From Euphorbia lathyris (lineage: Eukaryota > Streptophyta > Magnoliopsida > Malpighiales > Euphorbiaceae), in contig NC_088913.1 of NCBI RefSeq assembly GCF_963576675.1, forward strand, positions 85,745,001 through 85,809,000: DNA of 64,000 nt, in the 5' to 3' direction. The notes beneath the pieces are model-generated. The model did no database searches. It was not told the DNA's origin and worked only from the letters and a program-made list of their open reading frames with translations. Below, one piece after another: positions 22,180 to 34,238 of this stretch (positions are counted from its first letter, which is position 1; the number at the start of each line of letters is the position of its first letter). The translations under genes were made by a program, and so were the position numbers.

Positions 22180-25100
22180 TTTGAGTTTGGAATTGTTTTG
22201 GTGCAGGTAGTAAAGAGTTTCTCCAGGCTCTTCGTTTTCTGATTCGTTCTCATGATCCTAAGGTTCTGGTTCTCTTGGAAACCCGGGTTAGTGGAGCATG
22301 AGCGGCTGAAATTTCCACTAGTCTTAAGTTTTCCAAAGTAGTGCGGGTTGAAGCTGATGTTTTTAGTGGTAAAATTTGGCTGTTACGGCACGTGGAAAAT
22401 CATTGAGGAAAATTATCAGTCCATTCATATGAAATTGATGGATCTTTCTCTAACTAGTCAGGTGATCCCTTGGGATATGTTTGCTGTTTATGTCCGACCC
22501 CAATTGTTACATAAATTTACCTTCATGGATGCTCTCCGTCATATTCTTCCCACCTTTACTTGGTCCTTGCATGATTGCGGGTGACTTCAACATTATTTGT
22601 TCGTCAGATGAAAAGCATGGTGGCAGACTATGTGTTCTTGATCAGTGTACCTTTTTTTCCACATGGATCACTAACATGACCCTTATTGACATGGGTTTTC
22701 AAGGCGCAAAATTTACTTGGGCTCGGGGAGTCACATCTCGCACTAGAATAGCATGTAGACTGGGTAGAGCTATATGTGACAAGAGCTGGCGGTCTCTCTT
22801 TTCCCCAAAGCATTTATTCATTATTTGCCTCGGAATAAATCAGACTATGCTCCTCTGCTCATCATATGTAAGCCGAATTTACCATTTTTCAAAACACTAC
22901 TTTCTGTTTTCAAGCCGCTTGGTTCCAGAACCGATAATTTTTTCAATTCTTTAACTCTAATTAGAATACAACTGGCAACATTATTCAGAATATTTGGGAG
23001 CTCACTCCGGTATTGAAAGACTGGAATAAGAATGTGTTCAGCCATATTAGGCAACAAATGAATAGGCTAGTTGCGTTTGGACGGGGTGCATGTGCGCCTT
23101 GCGTCTAGTCCGCACAGGGGCGGAGCTAGGGGGGTAGGGGAGGGTCTCCCGACCCTCCGGAACACCGTTGACGAATAGTGGTTCAGTCCCGAGCAGCCCC
23201 CCCCCCAAAATAGTTAAAATGAGAACTTATAATGTAGAATGTGATTATATGACATAAAATTAAGTTTGCATAGTTGGTTGTAGTGATAATTAAAGGAATC
23301 TCTACATCCAACTGGTCCTATGTTCAAATCTCCCTAAAATTGCTCTTGGCTGCCAACGTTAAGGGTAAAATTGCACCATTTTAGACGTTAGGGGTAAAAT
23401 TGATCTTAGGTGTAAACATTAGAGTATTTTTGCACCTTATCCTTACTTTATATTGAATCTCACTTGTTTTGTACCTTAATGTTTCCAATTATGATCAAAT
23501 TTACCCTTATATTATCAAAAATTTAAAATTTTTGATTTGACTACTATGAATCAAAGCCTTAAGTCGTTATTAAGAAAAAAAATCTTCATGCAATGGAGCC
23601 CCTTCGGACTTTGAGCTCAGGCTCCGCCACTGAGTCCGCACAATGGTTTAATCAGAATGGAGACAGAAATTTAGTAGGAATTGAACGTCATTCTTCTCCA
23701 AGAGGAGACTCTCTAGTTCCAAAAATCTAGAGTTCTGTGGCTCACATTTGGGGAATGTAATACGAGTTTTTTCATGTGGCTACTCTTGTTCGGTAGAGGC
23801 AAAACAAAAGTGAAGGGTTACATGATGATGTTATAGGTTGTGTTAGGATCCGGTGATCATTCGGAAGATTGTCCATGATTTTTTCAAGGACCTTTACAAA
23901 AAGGAGCGGCCTATATGACCTGCTCTTACGATTGTCTCATCTTTCCCGCCTTGGCAGTCGGAGGATTGGAGACAGCTCTATGTTGCGTTAACTCTAGATA
24001 AGGTTAGGACTGCCCTATTCAGTATGTCCCCGTTTAAAGTGCCTAATCCTTATGGATTTCTAGCTGGGTTTTATCAAAAGATGTCGGGTTCTATTGGTGA
24101 TCAAGTAACTTCAATGGCTCTCTAAACAATTAATTCAGGGATGATTTGTGATGAAATCAATCATACCATCCTTACTCTTATTCTGAAGGCTCTCAATTTC
24201 GGCCTATTTTCCAATGTAATGTGCTCTATAAAGTGGTTACTAAATGTATAATGAATAGATTCAAACCATTTTTAGTTATCTGATTGGGCCAGCTTAAAGC
24301 AGTTTCATTCTGGGTCGATAAATAATGGACAACGTGCTTCTTAAATATGAGATTATTCACTCTTTACGTAACAAGCGGAGCAATAAAAGAGCCATAATTC
24401 TTAAACTCGATGTACAGAAGGCCTATGATTGTATTAGCTGGAGTTTTCTCAAAGATGCACTTATGCTTCTTGGTATTACCAAGCACTGGGTCAACCTAAT
24501 CTGCTCTTATGTCTCATCTTCGTGAACACGGATTAACCGGAATGGGGAGCTTCTACCAGGTTTCCATCCAACACAGGTCTTCGCTAGGGTGATCCCCTTT
24601 CTCCCTAACTCTTTGTTTTATGCATTGAACAATTAAATCATTTGATCTGAGACGTTGTAGATGAACACAATTGGAAACCAACGAGGTTATCATGGGAGGG
24701 CCTGCTATTTCCCATATTTTTTTCACTGATGATATTATGTTGGTAGCCGAAGCTAATTTACAGCATGTAGTAGTTATCAAGGAGATTTTGGAGGGTTTTT
24801 GTGTTGCTGCAAGCCAACTGGTTAATTATTAAAAATCATGTGTTATCGGCTAATATTTCTGATGTTGCAGGTAAAAAGCTAAGTGATGTGTCGGGAGTCT
24901 CTCTTACGGCAAATTTTGGCAAGTACCTTAGGGTACCTATTCTGCACTATTAAGTAAATCGAAACACTTACCAGTCGGTTATTGAAAAAGTTCATACTCG
25001 CCTCTCTAGTTAGAAAGCTCGTAATCTTTCCATGGTGGGGCAGGTAACTCTAGCTAAAGTCGTCACAACCTCTATTCCGATTTATACCATGCACGACTCT

Positions 25101-25740
25101 TCCCTCTAGTACATGTAGGAAACTACATAGCTTAAACATATCCTTTATTTGGGTTCTTAGGAGGAGGGGGAGGAGGAAATCCATCTGCTTAAGCGGGATA
25201 TTATCACTAAACCTAGGGCTTAGGGGTTCTGGGTATTAAAAAAATGATGGAGACTAACATGTCGCTCTTGGTTAAGTTTAGCTGGAGAACCCTAATTGGG
25301 GAGAGCCTGGCTTGGGTTAAAGTGGTAGTAGCAAAGTACGGCCGAGATAGAGGAGGGCTAAGCATCTTCCAAAAATCTAATTTGTCATCTTATACCTCGA
25401 AAAGTATTATTCCTGGGTCTAAAGTTCTCATAAGTGGTGTTAACTGGTTTGTGAAAATGGTCATTCTATATCATTCTGGATAGATAAGTGGCTTGACATA
25501 GCTCCGCTCCTAAATTTTACTCATGGGCCTTTGACGGAGTCTGAATGATGTTCAAGTGTTGCGGATTGGTGGCTCAATGGTTCATAGGACTGGAAAAAAT
25601 TACAGCACCTCCTACCCGTTTCGGTGCTGATTTGGATTGCATGAAAGGTTATTTTTCCAATTGATGGTCTGATGGATAATGGAACCTGGACATGCATCCA
25701 TGGCGGATAGTTCACTATAACATCAACTTACCACCGTCTT
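22180..25740 (+). pseudogene. L1-type LINE copy B, ORF2 remnant (endonuclease and RT)
   Basis: A non-LTR retrotransposon ORF2 in decayed form. The endonuclease begins near 22200 with GAGSKEFLQALRF, continues IPWDMFAVYVRPQ (about 22465) and the catalytic-site block IAGDFNIICSSDEKHGG (about 22573), then MTLIDMGFQGAKFTW. RT follows with ILKLDVQKAYDCISWSF (about 24400) and FFTDDIMLV (about 24720), then the C-terminal AKFSWRTLIG and WVKVVVAKY (about 25270-25350). Frameshifts and stops are many. A 518-bp hAT MITE interrupts it at 23115-23632. No ORF1 or poly(A) tail was identified. Confidence 0.82.
23115..23632. mobile_element. hAT-type MITE inside LINE B
   Basis: Starts CAGGGGCGGAGC and ends GCTCCGCCACTG (inverted repeat), flanked by the perfect 8-bp duplication AGTCCGCA (23107-23114 and 23633-23640), the hAT hallmark. 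No coding sequence. A stretch at 23340-23456 belongs to the TTTTAGACGTTAGGGG repeat family seen elsewhere. Confidence 0.88.
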
Positions 25741-25747
25741 CAACACG

Positions 25748-25748
<1 letters not shown>

Positions 25749-25777
<29 letters not shown>
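25749..25777. repeat. (CT)n microsatellite
   Basis: About 14 uninterrupted CT dinucleotides just past the last recognisable LINE B sequence. Confidence 0.9.
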
Positions 25778-25778
<1 letters not shown>

Positions 25779-25921
25779 ATTTCTTTTGTTTTTTTCTCAT
25801 CCCACATCGGAACTTTCCAATCTAAGGAAATAAGTTAGCAGTTATAAATAAGGTAGCAATGATAGATTGAGAGTGTCAGGAGTGACTTTGATGTTATTAA
25901 TAATATTTAGCCTTGGTATAA

Positions 25922-26115
25922 GTAGCTTTTGCTATTTTTTGGAATAAAATCGGATTGAAACCGGTTCACCGAGTTGATTTTGGTTTGCCGGGTTTCCCCG
26001 ATTCAGATGGGGTCAATAATATTTCAAAATATTATAACCGGACTGGAAATCTGGACGGTTCCCGATTAAACCAGTTCGACCAATCAGCCCGATTTGGTTT
26101 TTAAAACCATGTTAA
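25922..26115. mobile_element. Small MITE-like repeat (AACCGGTT type), copy 2
   Basis: Matches 21729-21945: GAAACCGGTTCACCGAG, then CAGATGGGGTCAATAATATT, ending TTTTTAAAACCATG. In LINE fragment A this repeat directly follows the LINE; in copy B about 430 bp of extra sequence (25495-25920) lies between. Confidence 0.5.
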
Positions 26116-27855
26116 TTTCTATCGGCATGTTGATAAGGTATTTGGACTCAAACCTAACCAACTTCTATCCAAATCCCACTTCATGAGCCTACACAAGAAA
26201 ACTCATCCTTTTCACATCGAGTCCATCCGCCAAGCTTGGAATCAGATAGTCTCAAAAGACCTGATTCTAGGACACAAACAAAGTTCAAAGAACATTATGG
26301 ACTTCGAACCAATCAAATCATAGCCTAGTAATATCCTTAAAAGGATCTGCTCTCCCTCTCTTTATATACATATTTTGTCTCTCTACTAATCTTTCATTAG
26401 CTTGGTTATGAGAGTGTTCCTAAAAACTGTTTTTATAATAGATTGACCAATTTTATGGATCGAATATGGTTTAGTCTCAACGCGTATTAGTATCTTTATT
26501 ACATGAAAAGAGAGAAAACAAACAAGATAATTTAGTATATATGATTTTTTTAAATAATTTAGTATATATAGTTAAAATGAATTTATTTTTCATAAATTAT
26601 ACTAACTTTGGCATAAAATTATGTACTTTTGTACCTTCTCAATTCTTATTTTATTTCTTTGATTAAAGAACAATGAATTTATAGAAATTATGCTAACTTT
26701 GATATAAAATTATGTCTTTTTCCAAGAGATATTTTAAAAAAAATATTTATGTACCCTTATCCCTTTGTCAATTATTTTATTGGTTTTTATCAAAAAAAAA
26801 AATTTATTTTATTGGACAAAATGCAAATTTAATTTATATTACAAAAATAATTGAATATTTTTTTATCTCAATAAATTTAATATTATAAATTTCCGATTAA
26901 ATTTATATCATAAAGATAATGTAACATCACTATGACCATGATTTTAAGTCATGTTATGTATTATGATGTTTCTATTACATTATTAGTGGAGATTATACAC
27001 TTCTTTATTCTTAGATCTAGTTATTAATATATTTGTAGTTATATATTGAATGAGTTTGACCAGAGATCAACCAATGCTTTAAGTTTAACATTTAAATGAT
27101 AACAATGGAAAGTTAATGCTAACATTTCAAAGAGAAACATTAAATAAAATAGATGTACAGTATTAATAATTGTAAGAAATACTTTATTATAACTTGAGTT
27201 TGTTTTAAAAGTTTTGGATTTTTAATTCTTTATTTATTTGATGTTGGTTTTCTGGTTTATATTATATGGATATTTATATAAGTATTGATGAAATAGAACT
27301 TGCCTCTTTCAATAGATAAATACAAAGCCATGATTGAATCATTTGGTAATTATGTTCTTGGTTTGGTTCTCATTTTAGTCTTGTGTTCAATCCAAGAAAA
27401 TGGGCTAATTATACCAAGAGAATTTCATAAACTCTTTTGATGCAGCAGTTTGATCCTAAAGGATTAGCATTTTCTTGAAGATAATATGCCATTGCCACTC
27501 CTTGAAAGAAACATCAACGTTGAAACCCAAATAATTTAAGAACACGGATTGACAGAGAAAGAGGAGAAAGATATCTGTGTTAGCAAAGAGGCGGGTGATT
27601 AGAAAGAGCCAACTGAAAAAGGGGGGAGAATGAAAAAATCTTCCCGCTTTAATTTTCTTTTTTCTAATTATATGTATTAGTGATATTAACAAAATTCTCA
27701 TTGTAATTATTGATATACTTTTTAACCAAAATATTTCCTTCTCATTAATCTTTTTCTCATTTAATGAGAATATTTCTTAATAAAAAATCTAAAAACTAAA
27801 ATATTTGGTTATTAATATTTAATGATATCATTTCCTTTCATTATATTTATCTTTC
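26116..27855. other. Intergenic AT-rich DNA, no gene recognised
   Basis: Low-complexity A+T sequence with short imperfect repeats. Open frames such as 27456-27701 on the minus strand have no motif or coding character. Nothing supportable was found. Confidence 0.5.
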
Positions 27856-28415
27856 TGTAACGACCCGGTCCGGAGTGGGTGGCGCCGGGGTAAGAAGGCC
27901 TGAGCAAGGAGCGGCCCTAAGGGATGGCGATGGGGGCAGGAATGAACTGAATCCCACATCGGAAATGGAGAGGGAGTGAATGGGGCTTATTAGTAAGATG
28001 TGAATCCAATACATGCAGACGCGTTTTAAAGCCGTGAGGCCCAATGTGTTGGAATTGGGCCAGAGCGGACAATATCTACATGGTATTGGATCAGGGTGTT
28101 ACAATTGGTATCAGAGCCGACTCTCCACGTACGATGTGTGGTTCGGGGACGAACCAGGCGGAAGCTGGTGGGCCTGTAACGACCCGGTCCGGAGTGGGTG
28201 GCGCCGGGGTAGAAGGCCTGAGCAAGGAGCGGCCCTAAGGGATGGCGATGGGGGCAGGAATGAACTGAATCCCACATCGGAAATGGAGAGAGAGTGATTG
28301 GGGCTTATTAGTAAGATGTGAATCCAATACATGCAGACGCGTTTTAAAGCCGTGAGGCCCAATATGTTGGAATTGGGCCAGAGTTATCTACATGGTATTG
28401 GACCAGGGTGTTACA
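27856..28415 (+). mobile_element. Complete TRIM (terminal-repeat retrotransposon in miniature)
   Basis: Direct LTRs of 248 bp (27856-28103) and 241 bp (28175-28415) begin TGTAACGACCCGG and end GGGTGTTACA. They enclose only 71 bp. That interior opens with a primer binding site ATTGGTATCAGAGCC (initiator tRNA-Met complement, 28104-28118) and closes with a purine-rich tract GGCGGAAGCTGGTGGG before the second LTR. A perfect 5-bp target duplication CTTTC flanks the element (27851-27855 and 28416-28420). There is no coding capacity, so it must be mobilised in trans. All parts of the TRIM definition are visible. Confidence 0.95.
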
Positions 28416-28420
28416 CTTTC

Positions 28421-28681
28421 AATGAGAATATTCGTTGTATCATTATTTTATTCTCATTACTACTTGTTTTTTTTGTAGTGAAACAGGACCGGTAATTGAA
28501 TCAGATTGACAATGGGTCAGATGTCAATAGGTTTAACTGGATGATTCAGATTAGTTGAATCAGATGATGATGTCATAAATAATATATATAATTAATAATA
28601 ATATTTTATATATATATATATATAAAATTGAGTTTATAAGTAATGATGTGGTAAAGTGCTGATTTTTTTTTTAAATATAAG
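28421..28681. other. AT-rich spacer between TRIM and Tat element
   Basis: Contains a TATATA run (28608-28622) and a stretch resembling the AACCGGTT MITE family (about 28480-28560). No gene. Confidence 0.4.
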
Positions 28682-29143
28682 TGATGACCCGCGAAGCCAA
28701 ACCGGGCCGAATTCATTACACGGGCCCAGCCCATACTTAGATCCATGGTCTAAGATGGGATGGGACCCGAATAGAGGAAGCGGGTGAAGTGAGTAACCGC
28801 CCCGAATTCCTAAATGGAGCACTAAAACTCCCACTCAGGACAAACGATACCACGTTTGTTGCCACGAAAGCCACGAGAGGGGGCATGACCTAAAAAGGAG
28901 TAACCGCCCTCGGAACATGGCCTGGAAGGGGTAACCGCCCTCGGCGGTTACTTAAGAACACTTATAAAAAGCCCTAAGGCCAAAGGGGAAAAGGTACATT
29001 CACATTTTTCCCACAATACTATTGTCAATTTACCAACCCTCCTACAAAAACTGACTTGATCGTCGGAGAGTTTTCCCGGAGATCCTGTCTCCGGTTCTGT
29101 TTTGCAGGTAACTACGGCGGAGATCATCAAATCGGATCCAGCA
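28682..29143 (+). repeat. 5' LTR of the Tat element (boundaries inferred)
   Basis: Starts TGATGACCCG, contains a TATA-like CTTATAAAAAGCC (about 28968) and ends GGATCCAGCA. The primer binding site follows. There is no partner LTR in the window to confirm the ends. Repeats of GTAACCGCCC(T)CGG occur at 28793-28945. Confidence 0.6.
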
Positions 29144-29150
29144 AGTTATC

Positions 29151-29170
29151 ATTGGTGCGGTGAAGGTGGA
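29151..29170 (+). promoter_or_regulatory. Primer binding site-like sequence of the Tat element
   Basis: ATTGGTGCGGTGAAGG lies seven bases after the inferred LTR end and just upstream of gag, similar to ATTGGTGCCGT-type sites of Tat elements. Confidence 0.5.
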
Positions 29171-29209
29171 CCTTTTTTACCAATATTTGGTTAAAGGTAC
29201 ACAAAGAAC

Positions 29210-30592
29210 ATGTCAGAACCATCACGAACGACCGGCGTTACAACCAGATCCACTAGTATGAACTCAAGGGGTCCACGGATTGCGAATTCGCAACCTGCAA
29301 GTACGCAGCCTGTGGTGCCTAGCTCGTCAAGCCCTTCGGGACAATTGAGTCCCTTATTGGAGGTTCAAGTGCAAAATGAAATGGAGATGTCCAGTAGCGA
29401 TTTCGTACAAATGGCAGGACAAGTCTTGGCTTCAAATATGAGCCAAGCGGCGGGGGATCGAATGATTAGTTTGTTAACCGCAATGGCCGATCATAATACC
29501 GCCGTGGCGGCTGCTCCTCAACAACCTGTTGTTGTCTCCACACAACCATCGACTACTGCCGCCATATCTGCGCTTCCGCAGCCATCTCGAGAGCTAACCC
29601 AGATAGGTCAGAGTAATCGCATGAACCCACGCAGCCATCCAAGCAACTACTCGTACCACGATCCTAGTATGACGATCCATCCGACCTGGCAAACATCCCA
29701 ACCGACATCGGGAATGCCAGGAATCCTTCCACTACAACACACGGAACCCTTGGTTAACGGGCATTCAGAATTAATGGCGTCTGGGGCGAATACGTTTGGG
29801 CAGGAGCACACCTGGAACTTTGATCCTATAACCGGACGACGGCTAGAACCACGGCGAGAACAAATCTCAACATCAATTGGCGGGTGGATGCCACCTAGAG
29901 TTCACCAGCAGCGGATGGAAGAGGTTCGGCGAATACCCAATCTTGAGTTGGAAGATCAACTACGGAACATGATGGAACGAATGGGGTACACGCCTAGGGC
30001 GAGAGCAGAGGTGCAGAGTGATTCGCCTTTTGCTCCGTCGTTGCGAGAATTTATACCAGATCACAGGATAAAGGCCCCGGCGATACCTAAATACTATGGG
30101 GATCCTAATTTTGATCCTGAGGCTCATGTCAGGAACTACAGAGAATTAATGGATGTTGCGGGAGCGAGTGAAAGTATAATTTGCAGATTATTCTCGACCA
30201 CTTTGGGCGGAGCGGCATCTGATTGGTTTCGATCTTTACCTGCTGAATCTATTCACAACTGGAATCAATACAGTCGTGATTTCTGTGCCAAGTTCGTGGG
30301 CTGTAAAGCGGCAGATGTAACGGATAGGCAGCTAAAGGAGATCAAACAGAGGAACTATAATTCCCTAAGGGAATTTGTTGTCGCATTCAACGATATTCTG
30401 GTGCGGTTGCAGAACCCGGATATCGTGAGCATCCGCAACATCATGGCGGATGGAACCACGGATTGGAGCATACGGGAGGAAATCATCCGCAACAAGCCGC
30501 GCACAGTGGCTGAACTCATGAAGATAGCAAAGGAATGCTTTGGTGATTACGATGGCTGTAGAAGGATGGGACGTCAAACGGGTCCTTATTGA
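29210..30592 (+). CDS. Tat element gag protein, C-terminally truncated
   Basis: 460 codons from MSEPSRTTGVTTRSTSM. The N-terminal half is Ser/Gln/Pro-rich and probably disordered. A retrotransposon gag domain spans about residues 280-420, starting near RIKAPAIPKYYGDPNFDPEA and including TLGGAASDWFRSLPAES and FCAKFVGCKAADV. Gag forms the virus-like particle. After ELMKIAKECFGD the frame reads foreign-looking residues and stops, overlapping the next frame by 53 bp. The CCHC knuckle and protease N-terminus expected here are absent, so an internal deletion joined gag to the protease out of frame. The first ATG after the primer binding site was taken as the start. Confidence 0.82.
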   Translation: MSEPSRTTGVTTRSTSMNSRGPRIANSQPASTQPVVPSSSSPSGQLSPLLEVQVQNEMEMSSSDFVQMAGQVLASNMSQAAGDRMISLLTAMADHNTAVAAAPQQPVVVSTQPSTTAAISALPQPSRELTQIGQSNRMNPRSHPSNYSYHDPSMTIHPTWQTSQPTSGMPGILPLQHTEPLVNGHSELMASGANTFGQEHTWNFDPITGRRLEPRREQISTSIGGWMPPRVHQQRMEEVRRIPNLELEDQLRNMMERMGYTPRARAEVQSDSPFAPSLREFIPDHRIKAPAIPKYYGDPNFDPEAHVRNYRELMDVAGASESIICRLFSTTLGGAASDWFRSLPAESIHNWNQYSRDFCAKFVGCKAADVTDRQLKEIKQRNYNSLREFVVAFNDILVRLQNPDIVSIRNIMADGTTDWSIREEIIRNKPRTVAELMKIAKECFGDYDGCRRMGRQTGPY

Positions 30593-33500
30593 TACTGGCA
30601 GTTCTTATAATGTTATTACTCGGACTGTATTCAATAAGTTGGGAATTAATGACGAGCGAGTGGAACATACATTCATGGATGTAACTGGTTTTGGAGGTCA
30701 ATCGTCTCAAACAAGTGGACAAGTGGTGTTGGAAGCAGAAATGGGCGATAAGAATCTAAAATGGCAAGGTGATCTAGAATTCGCAATTGTTGATCTCCCG
30801 TTGGCCTACAACATAATTCTGGGGCGTCCGTTCCTATCGGAAACGGAATCGCTCATCTCAATGAAGCACTTGACATTACATTTGCCAACACACCAAGGGC
30901 GAGTCATAGTTGAAGGTGATCAACTTGTATCTCAACAAGCCTATACATTGTCACTTGAACCAAAGCCAGGTGAAGAGGATAAAGTTGATGAGAAGTTGCC
31001 GGCAGAAGCATTAGGAGAAACAGAACTATTCGCCATCTCAAATGACAAGAATGTACGAATAGCGGCAGGACTCCCCGAGGAAACGAAGAAAGCCATTACC
31101 GAGGTGTTGATCCAATACGAGTCGGCATTCGCCGCTCCAAATAAAGTGCTGAAAGGGATAAGTCCAGATATAGCAACCCATCGTTTGAATGTGGACAAAG
31201 GTGCAACCCCAGTGCGACAGAAAAAGAGAGGACACGCTCCAGAGCGGCAGAAGGCGATTGAAAAAGCTGTGGCGGATTTGCTAAAATCAGATGCAATTCG
31301 AGAAGTCACCTATCCGGAGTGGCTAGCCAATGTGGTGCTAGTCAAAAAGCCAAATGGAACGTACAGAATGTGTGTCGACTTCAAGGATCTGAATAAAGCT
31401 TGTCCGAAGGATATGTATCCGCTACCTAACATTGATATATTGGTAGATGGAACTGCAGGATTTGAAGCTTTATCGTTCACCGACGTGAAATCCAGTTACC
31501 ACCAGATACCCATGGAGAAGGCGGATGAAATCAAAACATCATTCATAACTCATCAGGCGACTTATTGCTTCAAGGTGATGCCCTTCGGATTGAAAAACGC
31601 AGGAGCAACATACCAGAGGATGATGAACAAGATATTTTTAGACAAGTCAGGCGAGAACTTCTCAATCTACGTAGATGACATGATCATCAAAAGCAAGAAG
31701 ATGCGAGACCACCCGCAGGATATCAAAGAAATCCTGGAAGTGCTAATCAAATATGGCCTCAAGTTGAACCCAGAAAAATGCACGTTCGGAGCAAGGGCAG
31801 GAAAATTCCTGGGTTTCATTGTTAGTGGCAAGGGAGTTGAGGCGAATCCTGAGAAGGTTAAAGCAGTAATGGAGATGAAAACTCCGAGGAACGTAAGAGA
31901 AGTACAAAGACTAAATGGGCGGTTGGTGGCATTAGGGCGATTCATATCATGCTCGGCTAGAAGATGTCTACCTTTCTACAATGCCATCAAAAAATCTAAG
32001 TCCTTTGAATGGACGCCGGATTGTCAAGAGGCATTTGAGGGTATAAAGCGACTGCTATGCTATCCGCCCTTAATGAGCAGGCCGGAGGACGGAGAAGATT
32101 TATTTCTTTACGTATCCGTCACCAGTATGGCGATATGCACTGTAATGGTGCGAGAAGAAGAGGGCCAACAATATCCAGTGTACTATGTGAGCAAGGTCTT
32201 GAAGGATGCAGAACTTCGGTATTCGAAGTTGGACAAAATGGCTCTCGCGGTGATAACCACGGCGGCTAGGCTAAAACCATACTTTCAGGCGCATACTATC
32301 ATTGTGAGAACCAGAATTCCAATGCGGAAGGTACTGCAGAAACCTGACACATCCGGCCGATTAATGGAATGGTCAATTCGCCTGGGGGAATTCGATATTC
32401 GCTACGAAGGAAGACCAGCACTAAAGGGTCAAGTACTTGCCGATTTCGTGAATGAATTCACGTGGGATGAAGATGAACGTCCAAAGGCACAAAAAGAAGA
32501 GTGGAGCATGTTCACAGATGGGGCATTATCCACAGATGGGGCTGGACTGGGAGTCGTCATTAAAGGCCCGGAGGTTATTCGCCTGTACTATGCGGCAAAG
32601 TTAACTTTCAAAACTACCAATAATGCCGCAGAGTATGAAGCAATGATATGTGGATTGAAGCTGCTTAATGAACTTACGCCAAAAAGAGTGGTGATCTACA
32701 GCGATTCTAAACTCATGATAAATCAGATCACAAAAAACTATCTGGTGAAACAAGAAGATCTGGTCAAATACCATCAGATAGTCGGCAGATTGACGTAGGA
32801 GTTAACACACAAGGGAGTCGTCTGGGAAATGGTGCATGTTCCAAGAGGCCAAAACACAAAGGCTGATGAACTGGCAAAAGCAGCGGCGAGTAGAGAACCA
32901 TGGAATCAAAAAGCATGCAATTTGGAGATAAGATCCGCACCGGCATTTGAAGTCGATCAGATTATGGTCATTGAAGAGCTGGAAGATGATGAAGATTGGC
33001 GGATACCTATCCGCCAATATCTGGAGCAGGGAGATTTGCCAGATGACAAAAGCCTAGCCAGAAAGCTAATTGGACAATCAGCGAGATACTCAATTCGAGA
33101 TGGAACTTTGTATCGAAAATCATATACATGTCCATGGTTGAAATGTGTTAGCCGCAATGAAGGAGACTACGTACTGCGAGAACTCCATGAAGGAATGTGC
33201 GGCGCACATGAAGCATCCGCGGCGTTGGCAAGAAAGGTCAAGTTAATGGGATACTATTGGCCAAAGGTGATGGAGGATTCCCAGCAGATGGTAGCGGAAT
33301 GTCACAGCTGTCAAATCCATGCGAATGAAAAGCACGTTCCCGGAGCCGAACAAATCTCTATAATGACGGCATGGCCATTCGCAACATGGGGAATCGATAT
33401 AGTGGGTCCATTCCCAGAAACGACAAAGAAAAGGAAGTACTTGGTAGTCGCAGTTGACCACTTCAGCAAATGGGTAGAAGCGGAGGCAGTAACTGCTCAA

Positions 33501-34238
33501 ACACCTGAAGGAATGATCGAGTTCTTACGAGAGAACATTATCATGCGATTTGGAATCCCGCAAAAGCTTATAACTGACAACGGCACCCAGTTCAACTGTG
33601 TCAAGTTCAAAGCATACTGCGAAAGCATGGGGATCAAGAATCATTTTTCTTCCGTAAACCATCCCCAATCGAATGGTATGACAGAGGTTACCAACAGGGC
33701 CATGATTCAAGGTATCAAGAAGCGGCTAGGTGATAAAAAAACAGGTTGGGCGGATGAGATACCCCATATGTTATGGGCATACAGAACTTCTGTAAAAGCA
33801 GCAACTGGCGAAACACCTTTCTCGCTGGTTTATGGAGCCGAAGCAGTCCTACCTGTTGAAATCAAGTCGCCTACAGATCGAATAATTTATTATTGCGACA
33901 CACAAAATCCTATCAACATTAGAGATGCATTGGATTCTGTTGAAGAACGAAGAGAAAAAGCTTACATGCGAATGGCAGTGTACCGCAATAGAATCAAGAA
34001 ATATCATGACAGAAGGGTGCGAAAAGTGATAATCAACGAGAACGACTTGGTCTTGAAAAAAGCGGACAAAATACAATCCAGAGATGGCAAAGGCAAATTA
34101 GGCGTCAACTGGATCGGACCATACAGAGTATCCAAGAAGCTGGGACCATCAACTTTTGAAATAGAAGAAATGAGCGGAAAAAAGCTCCCGCGCACCTGGA
34201 ATCTAGAAAATCTGCGCCTATATAAACGGGCCGGGTAG
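30540..34238 (+). CDS. Tat element pol polyprotein with one in-frame TAG: protease, RT, RNase H, aRNase H, integrase
   Basis: One reading frame runs from 30540 to 34238 with a single TAG at 32796-32798. Domains in order: aspartic protease (VLIDTGSSYNVI, residues 15-26); RT (YRMCVDFKDLNKACPKD; catalytic YVDDM at codons 377-381); RNase H; an archaeal-type second RNase H (WSMFTDGAL from codon 655, then NNAAEYEAMICGL), after which TAG falls; and integrase after the stop. The integrase has zinc-binding H, H and C-x2-C (LHEGMCGAHE, ECHSCQ), the core D in WGIDIVGP, D in ITDNGTQF and E in MTEVTNRAM, and a C-terminal region ending NLENLRLYKRAG. All catalytic residues are present, so inactivity rests on the TAG and the upstream deletion. 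The nominal start ATG is arbitrary, because the true 5' part is deleted. Confidence 0.9.
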
